From contig JAEUKI010000079.1 in the NCBI GenBank assembly GCA_016793325.1, positions 62,001-126,000 of the forward strand: 64,000 bases of DNA, written 5' to 3'. Of the stretch, positions 18,301 through 24,662 are shown one piece after another (the stretch's first letter is position 1; every line of letters starts with the position of its first letter). Made by a program: the position numbers and the translations under genes. A model generated the notes under the pieces. It was not told where the DNA came from and searched no databases. It saw nothing but the letters and a program-made list of their open reading frames with translations. The stretch is from Myxococcales bacterium. Lineage in GTDB: Bacteria; Myxococcota_A; Polyangia; Polyangiales; Ga0077539.

Positions 18301-19018
18301 TTTGCAGGGGCGCTACGCAGAGGCCGCGCGGCTCTTCGACGAGGTGCGACCGCTCGCCGCCGACGTCGAGCCGCCCGTCGTCGGCTTCGCGCAGTGCGTT
18401 CGCGCGCTCGCGGTGCATCGCCTCGGCGATCGAGACGGCGCGCGCTCACTCTTGTACGGCGCCGACGGCCTCGCCGCGGTCCGTCCGAAGGGAACCAAGC
18501 TCCAGGTCTGCACCTCGCTCGCGGGCGCGATCGAGCTGCACATCGCAGCGGGTGAGCTCGACGCCGCGCTCGCCCTCGCCGAAGAGGGGCTCGCGCTCTC
18601 GAGTCATGGCGAGGACACCTACTCGTTCGCCATCGGCCACCTCGGTCACGCGGCGATCGCGCTGGCGTTTCTCTCGCTGTGGAGGCGATCGAGCGAGCGC
18701 GGCGACCGCGACGCGAAGGCGTATCGCAAGAAGGCCCGGATCGCGTGTGATCGTGTTCGAAAGGCGAGCTGGCTGTTTCCATGCGCTGCGCCCGCGTACC
18801 TCTTGCGCGAGGGCTTGTTTCAGAAGCTCGACGGTCGGCCGCGCCGCGCCATCGCGCTCTTCGAGCGCGCGTACGCGCGCGCCGAGTCGATGGAGGCCGC
18901 GTACGAAGCAGGCTGCGCCGCGGCCGAACGCGCGACGCTCGGCGACGACCGACCGCTGTGGCGCGCGCGGTCCGAACGAGCCTTCGTCGCGCGAGGTATT
19001 CCTTCGGTCGCTCCATGA
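15311..19018 (+). CDS. Ser/Thr protein kinase fused to AAA-type ATPase and TPR region
   Basis: 1235 residues. The kinase domain spans about residues 10-330: glycine loop IGEGGMGTVF (17-26), ATP lysine K39, catalytic HADLKPGN (198-205), DFG (217-219), APE (242-244). An Asp/Ser-rich insertion of about 70 residues lies between K39 and the alpha-C helix. The catalytic loop has HAD instead of HRD, so this is a non-RD kinase. A second module starts with Walker A GGESGVGKS (393-401) and Walker B VLVIEDLHWA (501-510), and is followed by long TPR-like helices to the end. This is the PknK/STAND-like layout used in bacterial signalling to respond to a ligand and phosphorylate partners. No DNA-binding domain is visible. 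Cytoplasmic. Confidence 0.9.
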   Translation: MVLVTHRLGRYELISPIGEGGMGTVFRVHDRLGGRFALKRMRYRPNDLQRRSSDRQLSATAPMGPSPRGDSDATPASIEGADATRSELQRAALAGDTAASSLSERPLEDDSDDDERAAWRLQLAREFRLLASLRHPNIVSVVDFAFDDQLDPYFTMELLESATTIADAARPLPIVERVRLVQQMLLALSYLHRNGVFHADLKPGNVLVLDGRVKVLDFGISTLRDYTPGTPRIWGGTLAYMAPELLASASPTAATDLYAVGVILFELLTNRSPFDRTSSAALTYDVMVTRPDCSEIDERFAPIVARLLEKEPEARFGTAHELSIALDRAIEAYESGQPRSTAALESPLGALSVASRESSLRSARLVGRESILAEFDRAIDHSIEGRGGGMLLGGESGVGKSRLLDELRVRAMVRGATVIVGQEISEGREPYQGFRGALRVLAATVELSDDEASVFAELVPDIDAILGRPVAVAPTLDAETTHARLLATVEQVLRRLARPVVLVIEDLHWAGDETVKLVARIARVAVDLPLLVIASYRDDERPALAQALSALRSLAVPRLERDAIASLARSIVGPSNASDALVRLLERETEGNPLFVVEAIRSLTELAGDLERVGSTPLPTSVALGGVRALLTRRLARLSPPALALAARAAVLGRAIDRALLEHIAGDLQIDWWIDECSAAAVLEFYDGSLRFAHDKLREAAVATLDRDALGSVHRAVATAIEGVYASDLAPHYAQLAHHWTQGEERARAVHYHDLAGRQALDAYANASVVEHFSNALALDEALRGPLEVDVQRARWHRHLAEGLYSLVRHAEALEHYRKSMTLCGFSAPKPGLATLEQAFSHVAGRFAPAPPPPDPALRERCIEAMRAADNLQVVALWLGDRATLVHAAFEAANIARIAGSSPESAHAISMVGYLGAVAGLRSVALRDLRHAVAMAEREGVALQRCSTAVTLGMTLTLLGQPSEAHATLERADAVARELGAGLWKHRARFMRAEPLFLQGRYAEAARLFDEVRPLAADVEPPVVGFAQCVRALAVHRLGDRDGARSLLYGADGLAAVRPKGTKLQVCTSLAGAIELHIAAGELDAALALAEEGLALSSHGEDTYSFAIGHLGHAAIALAFLSLWRRSSERGDRDAKAYRKKARIACDRVRKASWLFPCAAPAYLLREGLFQKLDGRPRRAIALFERAYARAESMEAAYEAGCAAAERATLGDDRPLWRARSERAFVARGIPSVAP

Positions 19019-19027
19019 GCGTCGTGC
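18998..19027 (+). repeat. 30-bp repeat, copy 1, over the kinase stop codon
   Basis: ATTCCTTCGGTCGCTCCATG AGCGTCGTGC is identical at 27553-27582. In both places it encodes the C-terminal residues GIPSVAP followed by TGA, so the repeat spans the end of two unrelated reading frames. Confidence 0.7.
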
Positions 19028-19454
19028 AACCCCATGGCGGCGGGAGCCCCCAAAGAGCATTGCTGATCGACCCAGTAGCCCGCGTCGCGTCGCCTGCGCG
19101 GAGATCACGACGGGATCGACGACAGCCTACTTCGCCGCCATCGGAACACGCGCGTCTCGTTCGCCGACCGTCCAGCGCACGAGGCTCCGCCGGCCGGGGG
19201 GTCGCGATGCGAAGCCGCGCACACGCGCTGATGTCTGTCTCGACGCATCAGAGGGTGTCGGAGTTGAAGTCGACCGCCCCAAATTCGGATCGCATCACGC
19301 CAGCGAGGAACGCACTGCGTCTCCGCGATCGCGCGAGATCGACGGGCGCGGCACCGTGCGTCCGCCAATGTTTTCACAGACGATACTGTGTTGGCGATCC
19401 GCTCCGCTCGCGACACCCCTGTTCAGAGCTCGAACCACAAGCTATTCAACGGCG
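19019..19454. other. Intergenic stretch, no confident gene
   Basis: 436 bases between the kinase stop and the secreted protein at 19455. Frames are open on both strands, but none has a start, signal peptide or protein-like composition. No hairpin or promoter stood out. Confidence 0.4.
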
Positions 19455-20561
19455 ATGCGGCGCGACGACTGGCGTGCGAGCTCGATCGCTGGATCGATCG
19501 CTCTGCTCTCTGTAGGCTCGGAGGCTCACGCGCAGCGGTGCGCACCCGTGCAAGCCGCGGGCGTCGTTGTGTCCGATGCGGACGGTCCGTCGTTCGCAGA
19601 GCTTCGCGCGAGCGCTGGTGGCGTCGCGGTGGCATGGACGAGCAACGGTCGCTCGTATGCACGCCCGCTCGACCCGGTCTCGCTCGCGCCGCGGAGCGCG
19701 GCGCGTATCGTCGGCGACGCGAGCGCGTCGACGGTGGCGCTATCGTCGCTCGAAGACGGATCCATCATCGCGAGCTCGTGCACGTGCAGCGCAAACACGA
19801 GCGCGTGCTCGTCGGTCGCGCTCGTCGGCCGTACGACCCCGCCGTCGTTCGAAGCACGGCTGCCTGCGCGGTGCCTCTCGACGCCATTCGCCGCGGTCGC
19901 AACACGGTCGTCGCTCGCGGCGATCGTCGCAGCGGGCCCGGCGCGTGCCCTTCACTTGATCGGCTACGGCGCGACGAGAGCGCTCCCAGCGGCGCGTGGC
20001 TTCGTCAGGCCGGCTTTGGTCCCCCTCTCCGACGCGCGGCTCGGCGTCGTATTGTTCGATCAGACGGTAGGAACGCAAGCGCTGTTGTTCAGTCAGAGCG
20101 GGAGCCGCGGCGCGCCGATCGTCCTCGCGGACGCGCAGCACACGGCGGTCGCGCCGATTCGCTGGGGCTCGGGAATGCTCACAGTCACGACGCGCGGCGC
20201 GCAGAACGCCGAGCACGACATCGTCACGGTCTCGGCGACCGGCGCGGTCGCTCGCAGACCGTTGTCTCTCGTGGCCGTCGATGCGGGTGCGTCGCGCGCA
20301 GCGTTCGACATCGTGAAGGCGATCGCCCCCTCGACGGCCGAGTGCTTTCTCATCGCGTGGACGCAAGCCTCGCAAGAGGACTTGTTCGTCGGACGCGTTT
20401 GCGACAACCGCTTGGTGCAGCAGTCCGTGGGCGTCTTGCACGCCCCTGACATGACCACGCCCGTGCTCGCGTCGAGCGACGCGCACGCGTACGTCGCGTG
20501 GACAGGATCTCCGCGGTCTCCGTCCAACCGAACGCGCGTCGCGCTCCTCGGCTGTCACTGA
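19455..20561 (+). CDS. Secreted protein, hypothetical (propeller-like)
   Basis: 368 residues from the ATG at 19455. That start gives a clean signal peptide (IAGSIALLSVGSEAHA, likely cut before QRCAP), while upstream in-frame ATGs do not. The mature part repeats beta-hairpin phrases such as GGVAVAWTSNGRSYARPLDP and ALHLIGYGATRALPAARGF, as in secreted beta-propellers. Several Cys (CTCSANTSACSS) suggest disulfides. Periplasmic or extracellular. Function unknown. Confidence 0.65.
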   Translation: MRRDDWRASSIAGSIALLSVGSEAHAQRCAPVQAAGVVVSDADGPSFAELRASAGGVAVAWTSNGRSYARPLDPVSLAPRSAARIVGDASASTVALSSLEDGSIIASSCTCSANTSACSSVALVGRTTPPSFEARLPARCLSTPFAAVATRSSLAAIVAAGPARALHLIGYGATRALPAARGFVRPALVPLSDARLGVVLFDQTVGTQALLFSQSGSRGAPIVLADAQHTAVAPIRWGSGMLTVTTRGAQNAEHDIVTVSATGAVARRPLSLVAVDAGASRAAFDIVKAIAPSTAECFLIAWTQASQEDLFVGRVCDNRLVQQSVGVLHAPDMTTPVLASSDAHAYVAWTGSPRSPSNRTRVALLGCH

Positions 20562-20584
20562 GAGGCTTTCCAGTCGCACCCTCT

Positions 20585-20604
20585 GGGCTCGGTGACCTGA
20601 GCCC
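20585..20604 (+). terminator. Weak hairpin after the secreted protein gene
   Basis: Stem GGGCTC/GAGCCC with an 8-base loop, 23 bases past the stop at 20561, no T-run. Confidence 0.25.
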
Positions 20605-20732
20605 CGAGCGCCGCGGAAGCCCTCGCGGATCCGCAGTGCAGACGACGGTTGAATTCATGGGTGCGAGAGCCGGTCTGCCGTCCGCCCGCCGCACGCGGAC
20701 TGATCGCGCGTCGGCGCGGAGCTGCGACGGAA

Positions 20733-20760
20733 GGGTGACTGCGATCACCGCAAGAAGCGC
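20733..20760 (-). repeat. 28-bp dispersed repeat, inverted copy 2
   Basis: Its reverse complement matches 1057-1084 at 24 of 28 bases. Confidence 0.5.
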
Positions 20761-20827
20761 CGTCGATGTTGGTCGACGGAGATCTCCCGCAAAACGTCGC
20801 ACTCCCACGCAGACACCCTCACTGAAT

Positions 20828-20848
20828 CTCTCGTTGGATTCACGAGAG
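20828..20848. promoter_or_regulatory. Dyad just upstream of the WD40-like gene
   Basis: A perfect 7-bp inverted repeat CTCTCGT-TGGATTC-ACGAGAG ends 25 bases before the ATG at 20874. It fits an operator or a leader hairpin. Confidence 0.4.
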
Positions 20849-20873
20849 CAGCGGGTGCAGTACCGTTTGTGCG

Positions 20874-22022
20874 ATGGAGATCGTGACTCAGCTCGGCGCG
20901 TCCTCGTCGCGCTTCTCGCTTACGAGCCCTGCCGAGCCCGCGGTGCAGCGGGTGCTCGAGCACGAAACCGTCGTGCGCGTCACGCCGCGCGCGATCTACG
21001 AGTGGAACGCTTCGACGGGCCACCTTCGGCTCGTCGCGTGGTTCAGGACCGACATCACAGCGCACACCTTGGGGTCGAGCGTGGCCGACGTCGCCGTGGT
21101 GCTCGCGTGCGGAGACGTGCTCGTCCGGGATCGAAGCGGTGTCGTCTGGCGATGGAGCCGCGCGACCGGCGAGATCGCTCGCCCTAGGATCCAGGCGTTT
21201 TCGTGTTCGCCCGATGGAACAGCGCTCGCGTACGACGAGGGCGTCGACACGGTGGTCGTTGACAGCGAGAGCTACGAGCGAATCGCCTCGTTCGCCAACC
21301 CGCAAGCGGGGACGCCGGTCGTGCTCGGACACCGCGGTCGGTGGGCCTGGTACTACCGGGACGTTCCTGTGCAGAGCGGCTCGGAGTGGTGCGAGTTTTC
21401 GTTGGTCGAGACGGCCACCGGTCGGATCATCGAGCGCCGAGCGTTGATTGGTGACTTGTACACCGCCTCGATGTCCGCCGACGGACTGCGGGTGACGATC
21501 GAAGAGCGAGCGACGCGCGTCATCGAGCTGGACCCATCGATCACTCCGCCGCGCGCGCCGATCGTACGCGCGAGCGCGTGGGACGAGCTCGTCGCGCCGA
21601 TCGCTGGTCGACCGGCCTCGGACACGTTGTCGGCGATCGTGCAGCAGACGTTCGCTCGACTGCGATACGGAACGCTTCGTCGCGTCGTCTGCAGCGACGA
21701 CGAGCGAGTGGCCGCAGCGTTCTACACAGGGTGGAACCGCTGGGACCTCGTCGGCGACGCGCTGTTGTTCGTGAACGGCGCGCTGTCGACGGACCAACCC
21801 GAGCGCGCTCGCGCGACGTGGAGCGTTGCACTATCGAAAGACGGATCGCGCCTCGCGACCTCGTCGCTCGACGGCGTCGCGCTGTGGTCGACCGAGCCGC
21901 TCATGAAGATCGCGTCGTTGCCCGCGTTTCCGCTGCTCGAACTGGCGTTCGACGGCGATCGAGCGCTCGTCGGCGTGATGCGCGACGCGACGGCTGTGCG
22001 CTTCGACCTGCGCGAGCTGTGA
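20874..22022 (+). CDS. WD40-like propeller protein, hypothetical
   Basis: 382 residues. It contains repeated blade-like phrases: GDVLVRDRSGVVWRWSRATG, IQAFSCSPDGTALAYDEGVD and ATWSVALSKDGSRLATSSLD, followed by GVALWSTEP. These resemble WD40/YVTN beta-propeller strands (SxDGxxLAxxS). There is no signal peptide or membrane segment, so it is probably cytoplasmic. Propellers of this type usually serve as protein-binding platforms; partner unknown. The dyad at 20828-20848 may control it. Its 3' end overlaps the convergent zinc-ribbon gene by 122 bases if that gene ends at 21901. Confidence 0.65.
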   Translation: MEIVTQLGASSSRFSLTSPAEPAVQRVLEHETVVRVTPRAIYEWNASTGHLRLVAWFRTDITAHTLGSSVADVAVVLACGDVLVRDRSGVVWRWSRATGEIARPRIQAFSCSPDGTALAYDEGVDTVVVDSESYERIASFANPQAGTPVVLGHRGRWAWYYRDVPVQSGSEWCEFSLVETATGRIIERRALIGDLYTASMSADGLRVTIEERATRVIELDPSITPPRAPIVRASAWDELVAPIAGRPASDTLSAIVQQTFARLRYGTLRRVVCSDDERVAAAFYTGWNRWDLVGDALLFVNGALSTDQPERARATWSVALSKDGSRLATSSLDGVALWSTEPLMKIASLPAFPLLELAFDGDRALVGVMRDATAVRFDLREL

Positions 22023-22782
22023 GCCGACACGAGCTCTCACTTGGGCACTTCTCCGGCCACGGGTTGATCGACCCTTTCATGTGGTCTTCGATCGCGCGCT
22101 CGATGAAGAGCGCCTGCCGCACGTCGGTGAGCTCCTTCACGAGCGTGATCGCGGGCCCGTTGCTCACCATCGCGTGCAGGTCGTAGGTCGGCGCGCCCTC
22201 GCTGTCGGCGATCTCGGTGGTGAAGAGCTGGCGCAGGTCGTCGAGCGCGACGTCCCTGTTTCCGGCGGCGGGAATGGGCCCGTGGCGCACCGTGAGCCTG
22301 CCTCGGTCGATCTCGATCACCGTGCGATTGAGCAACGCCGTCAGCGCTTTGTAAGCCACCCACACGCCCAGCGCGATGTGCGCGATCGAGAAGAGCAACA
22401 TCGTGAGTCCGCCCTGCGAGATAGCGCCAGCTATCCAGACCACCATGAACGAGTTCCACACGATGGCGAAGAACAGCGTGAAGAGGTGCTGTGCGCTGAA
22501 CCATCGACGCGTGATTCGAAGTCGCCCCAGCTTGCCCGCCGCCACCCGATAGTCCCCCGAGGAGAGCTCCGACGGTCCTTCGCGGTGCAATTGGATCCCC
22601 GCCGGCAGCGGGACCGTCGTCGCCAAGCCGAGCGCGGTTGTGGTCGGCGCGACCGCAATTGGGGTCGCTCGCACCTGCGACTCGAACGCGAACACCGCCT
22701 GACACGCGGCGCACTTCGCCGTCATGCGCGAGATGTTCACGTCCTGCGCCGGAATCTGCGCTCCGCAGGTCGGGCAGCTCAC
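21901..22782 (-). CDS. Zinc-ribbon membrane protein
   Basis: About 293 residues from the GTG at 22782. It opens with CPTCGAQIPAQDVNISRM and then KCAACQAVFAF, an MJ0042-type zinc ribbon (C-x2-C...C-x2-C) that normally sits at the extreme N-terminus. The frame is open to a TTG at 22884, so the start may be earlier. Two hydrophobic segments follow (LFTLFFAIVWNSFMVVWIAG and LLFSIAHIALGVWVAYKAL), then a small beta domain (RTVIEIDRGRLTVRHGPIP). The end is doubtful: after PWPEKCP the frame runs on for 45 Arg/Ser-rich residues into the convergent gene, while the +1 frame stops at 22037. A late frameshift is likely. Function unknown. Confidence 0.6.
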   Translation of the reverse strand: MSCPTCGAQIPAQDVNISRMTAKCAACQAVFAFESQVRATPIAVAPTTTALGLATTVPLPAGIQLHREGPSELSSGDYRVAAGKLGRLRITRRWFSAQHLFTLFFAIVWNSFMVVWIAGAISQGGLTMLLFSIAHIALGVWVAYKALTALLNRTVIEIDRGRLTVRHGPIPAAGNRDVALDDLRQLFTTEIADSEGAPTYDLHAMVSNGPAITLVKELTDVRQALFIERAIEDHMKGSINPWPEKCPSESSCRLTARAGRSAQPSRRASRRRALDRRRTPVRAAETRATTRSS

Positions 22783-22874
22783 TCTGATCGGGGCGCTCGT
22801 AGCCGGGGCGCAGACTGAACCAACGATGTCTCGACGTTGGCTTCGCAGTTGCGCCGAACTCCGACCAGTAAATT

Positions 22875-22886
22875 GATTGATCAATC
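22875..22886. other. Perfect 12-bp palindrome beside element A copy 1
   Basis: GATTGATCAATC is a perfect palindrome in an AT-rich patch about 95 bases upstream of the zinc-ribbon gene start. It could be an operator or part of the mobile repeat's target. Confidence 0.35.
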
Positions 22887-22891
22887 ACGAC

Positions 22892-22932
22892 TTGACGCAG
22901 GGCGTCTAACGCGAAATTAATCCGGATTAGTG
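22892..22932. repeat. Element A, copy 1 (41 bp)
   Basis: TTGACGCAGGGCGTCTAACG continues into CGAAATTAATCCGGATTAGTG. It carries two dyads: GACGC/GCGTC around 3 bases, and the perfect palindrome TAATCCGGATTA. Copies 2 and 3 at 39717 and 59074 differ from it at only three or four positions. It lies in the promoter region of the zinc-ribbon gene. Confidence 0.75.
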
Positions 22933-23095
22933 GGCCTCCCTCGCTTTCGTTGACAGGTCGTCATGCGGTGTTGGCGGTCTCGGTGAAGCGCGACGGAGAG
23001 GGGTGGGCGTTTACGATCGTCACGAGGACCGCGAGTCTCGAAGCGCTGCTCGCTCGGACGTAAACGTCGACGGGTCCCAGTGCTATCACTCACCC

Positions 23096-23788
23096 GTGGA
23101 GCGTGCTGTTTTTTCTCAGCGATTTCGTGATGCGAGCGCCGTAGCGCGGGACTTTGCACGGCGCTACATCGAAGAGCCGCTCCCCGCACCCCTGCTGTTT
23201 CGCCTTCGGTTGAACGCGTCGTTCGACGGCAATCCGCTGCACGAGGACGAGCGGGTGTTTCCAGAGGACAGCGACCGCCAGCTGGCGCGAAGGCTCTCGC
23301 GCTGCACGGCCGAAGAGGTCGTGGATGTTTTGTGGCGAGACGCGATGGTCCCCGAGTGGGTCAACCTCTCCGTGATCTGCGATGCTGGAACCGCGACCCT
23401 CGTCGAAGTGCTCGCTTGCGGTCGGTTTACGGCGAACGACGGGCTGCTCTATCACCAGCGCGAGGGCCGCGCTCCGTTTCATGTCCTCGGTCCGTCGCTC
23501 CCCGCCGGGTTCGAGCAAGGCCAGAAGTTCAGCATCTACCACCGCAGTGCTTGTATGAACCGCGACGAGTTCAGCCTCGTCGCGCCCAACGCCGCAATGG
23601 TCTGGTCGCTCGAGCTGTCTGGTGAGGACTTCGACGACGAGATGATCGCGTCGCTCCCCGCGTTCCCGAGGTTGCACGTCCTACACCACGCCACAATTGA
23701 ACGTCGTAGAAACGAGACAAGCATCGGCGTGGTGGAAATCAAGTCAAACCGCCACGAATCGATCGAGAAAAGTACGTCGATCGAATGA
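23096..23788 (+). CDS. Upstream half of a leucine-rich-repeat gene split by element B
   Basis: 230 residues from the GTG at 23096; an earlier in-frame start at 23003 is less likely. The protein is helical at first (FRDASAVARDFARRYIEEPL), then mixed alpha/beta, and ends in an LRR-like phrase (DEMIASLPAFPRLHVL). The last 33 residues (HATIERRRNETSIGVVEIK and on to IEKSTSIE) are encoded by the inserted element B copy 1. The stop overlaps the next start as ATGA, so the downstream gene may be translated by re-initiation. Removing the element would join LPAFPRLHVL to ALEDSPLRG, a regular LRR. Function unknown. Confidence 0.6.
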   Translation: MERAVFSQRFRDASAVARDFARRYIEEPLPAPLLFRLRLNASFDGNPLHEDERVFPEDSDRQLARRLSRCTAEEVVDVLWRDAMVPEWVNLSVICDAGTATLVEVLACGRFTANDGLLYHQREGRAPFHVLGPSLPAGFEQGQKFSIYHRSACMNRDEFSLVAPNAAMVWSLELSGEDFDDEMIASLPAFPRLHVLHHATIERRRNETSIGVVEIKSNRHESIEKSTSIE

Positions 23789-23798
23789 GTGGCGGTTT
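23686..23798. repeat. Element B, copy 1 (about 113 bp)
   Basis: It starts CCACGCCACAATTGAACGTC and ends GAGTGGCGGTTT. Two hairpins can form: CCACGCC/GGCGTGG in the left half and AAACCGCCAC/GTGGCGGTTT in the right half, the latter with an inner CGATCGA/TCGATCG pair. It carries ATGA at 23785-23788. It lies inside what looks like one LRR gene. Full relatives are at 26994 and 54201. Confidence 0.8.
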
Positions 23799-24378
23799 AG
23801 CGCTCGAGGACTCGCCGCTGCGAGGTCCTGGACTCGTCGGACTCCGTCGGCAGCAGAGCGTCCGTCACCTACGGATCTACGCGAGCCAGGAGGCTCCCTT
23901 CTCCGCGCGCGACCTTCCAACGATGCCGCACCTCGAATCCTTCACGATCGAGGGTCTGCCCCCAGGCGCGTGGAACTTCCAAGCTGTCACCTCGTTCGCA
24001 GCAACGCTCCGCTCGTTGTCCATCCGCTCGGAACACGACCTCGTGTTGGACGCCCGCCTGCGCGACCCGCTCGAGTCCCTCACGCTTCACGCGCGCTCGG
24101 TCGTCGGAGATCCGCTCCCCGCGAACGTGCGCTCGCTCCACCTCCATCTGCGAGAGTCGCACGACGAGGACATCGCGCGTCTGCTGGACCGAGTCGAATC
24201 AGTGACCGCGCTCGGTCTGCGCGGGACTCCTGTCACCGACGAGCTCATCGAGCGGCTCGTCGCCCGATGGAAGCTCGAGTTCTTGGACGTGGTCGACACA
24301 CGGGTCGGCGACGAGTGCCTCCGCCGCATCTGTGCGCGGTATCCGAAGCTCAGGACCTTTCCGAACCTCGCGCAGTAG
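23785..24378 (+). CDS. Downstream half of the split leucine-rich-repeat gene
   Basis: 197 residues. The first five codons (MSGGL) come from the right end of element B; from ALEDSPLRGPGLVGLRRQQS onward the sequence is LRR-like: HLRIYASQ, LPTMPHLESFTIEG, ATLRSLSIRS, NVRSLHLHLRE, VTALGLRGTPVTDELIERL, WKLEFLDVVDTRV. This agrees with bacterial LRR proteins with units of about 24-30 residues. Its start overlaps the upstream stop by four bases (ATGA). There is no signal peptide. Likely the C-terminal half of the protein begun at 23096. Confidence 0.65.
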   Translation: MSGGLALEDSPLRGPGLVGLRRQQSVRHLRIYASQEAPFSARDLPTMPHLESFTIEGLPPGAWNFQAVTSFAATLRSLSIRSEHDLVLDARLRDPLESLTLHARSVVGDPLPANVRSLHLHLRESHDEDIARLLDRVESVTALGLRGTPVTDELIERLVARWKLEFLDVVDTRVGDECLRRICARYPKLRTFPNLAQ

Positions 24379-24662
24379 TCGCGCACCAAACCAGGTTCGC
24401 CCGTGAAGGCAGCAGAGAACCCACCCATCGCGATGCGGGGTGGCCCGATCATCGTGCGGTGGCGAAGGGTCGAGTGTGCGAAGGGACTTCGAGCGGACAC
24501 GACGCATTGCAGGGAGAGAGACGCGCAACGCCAGGCTTCGTGCGCAACGTGCGCTGGGAGCAACGCGCGCGATCCCGCCGCGCGTAAGGCCGTGTTCGCA
24601 CGCGTGATCGACTCGGATCGACGCGCGGGCGCTACACTCGCCGCGAACGGAGTCCGCAGACC

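Larger units (their letters stand above)
20562..20873. other. Intergenic stretch with repeat and hairpins
   Basis: 312 bases between two plus-strand genes. It contains a GGGCTC/GAGCCC hairpin (20585-20604), the inverted 28-bp repeat partner (20733-20760) and the CTCTCGT/ACGAGAG dyad (20828-20848). No gene seen. Confidence 0.45.

Noticed and set aside
22892..22932. Element A as an integron attC site (GTCTAAC fits RYYYAAC)
   Set aside because: The partner core site at the right distance, cassette genes and an integrase are absent; only single dispersed copies are seen.
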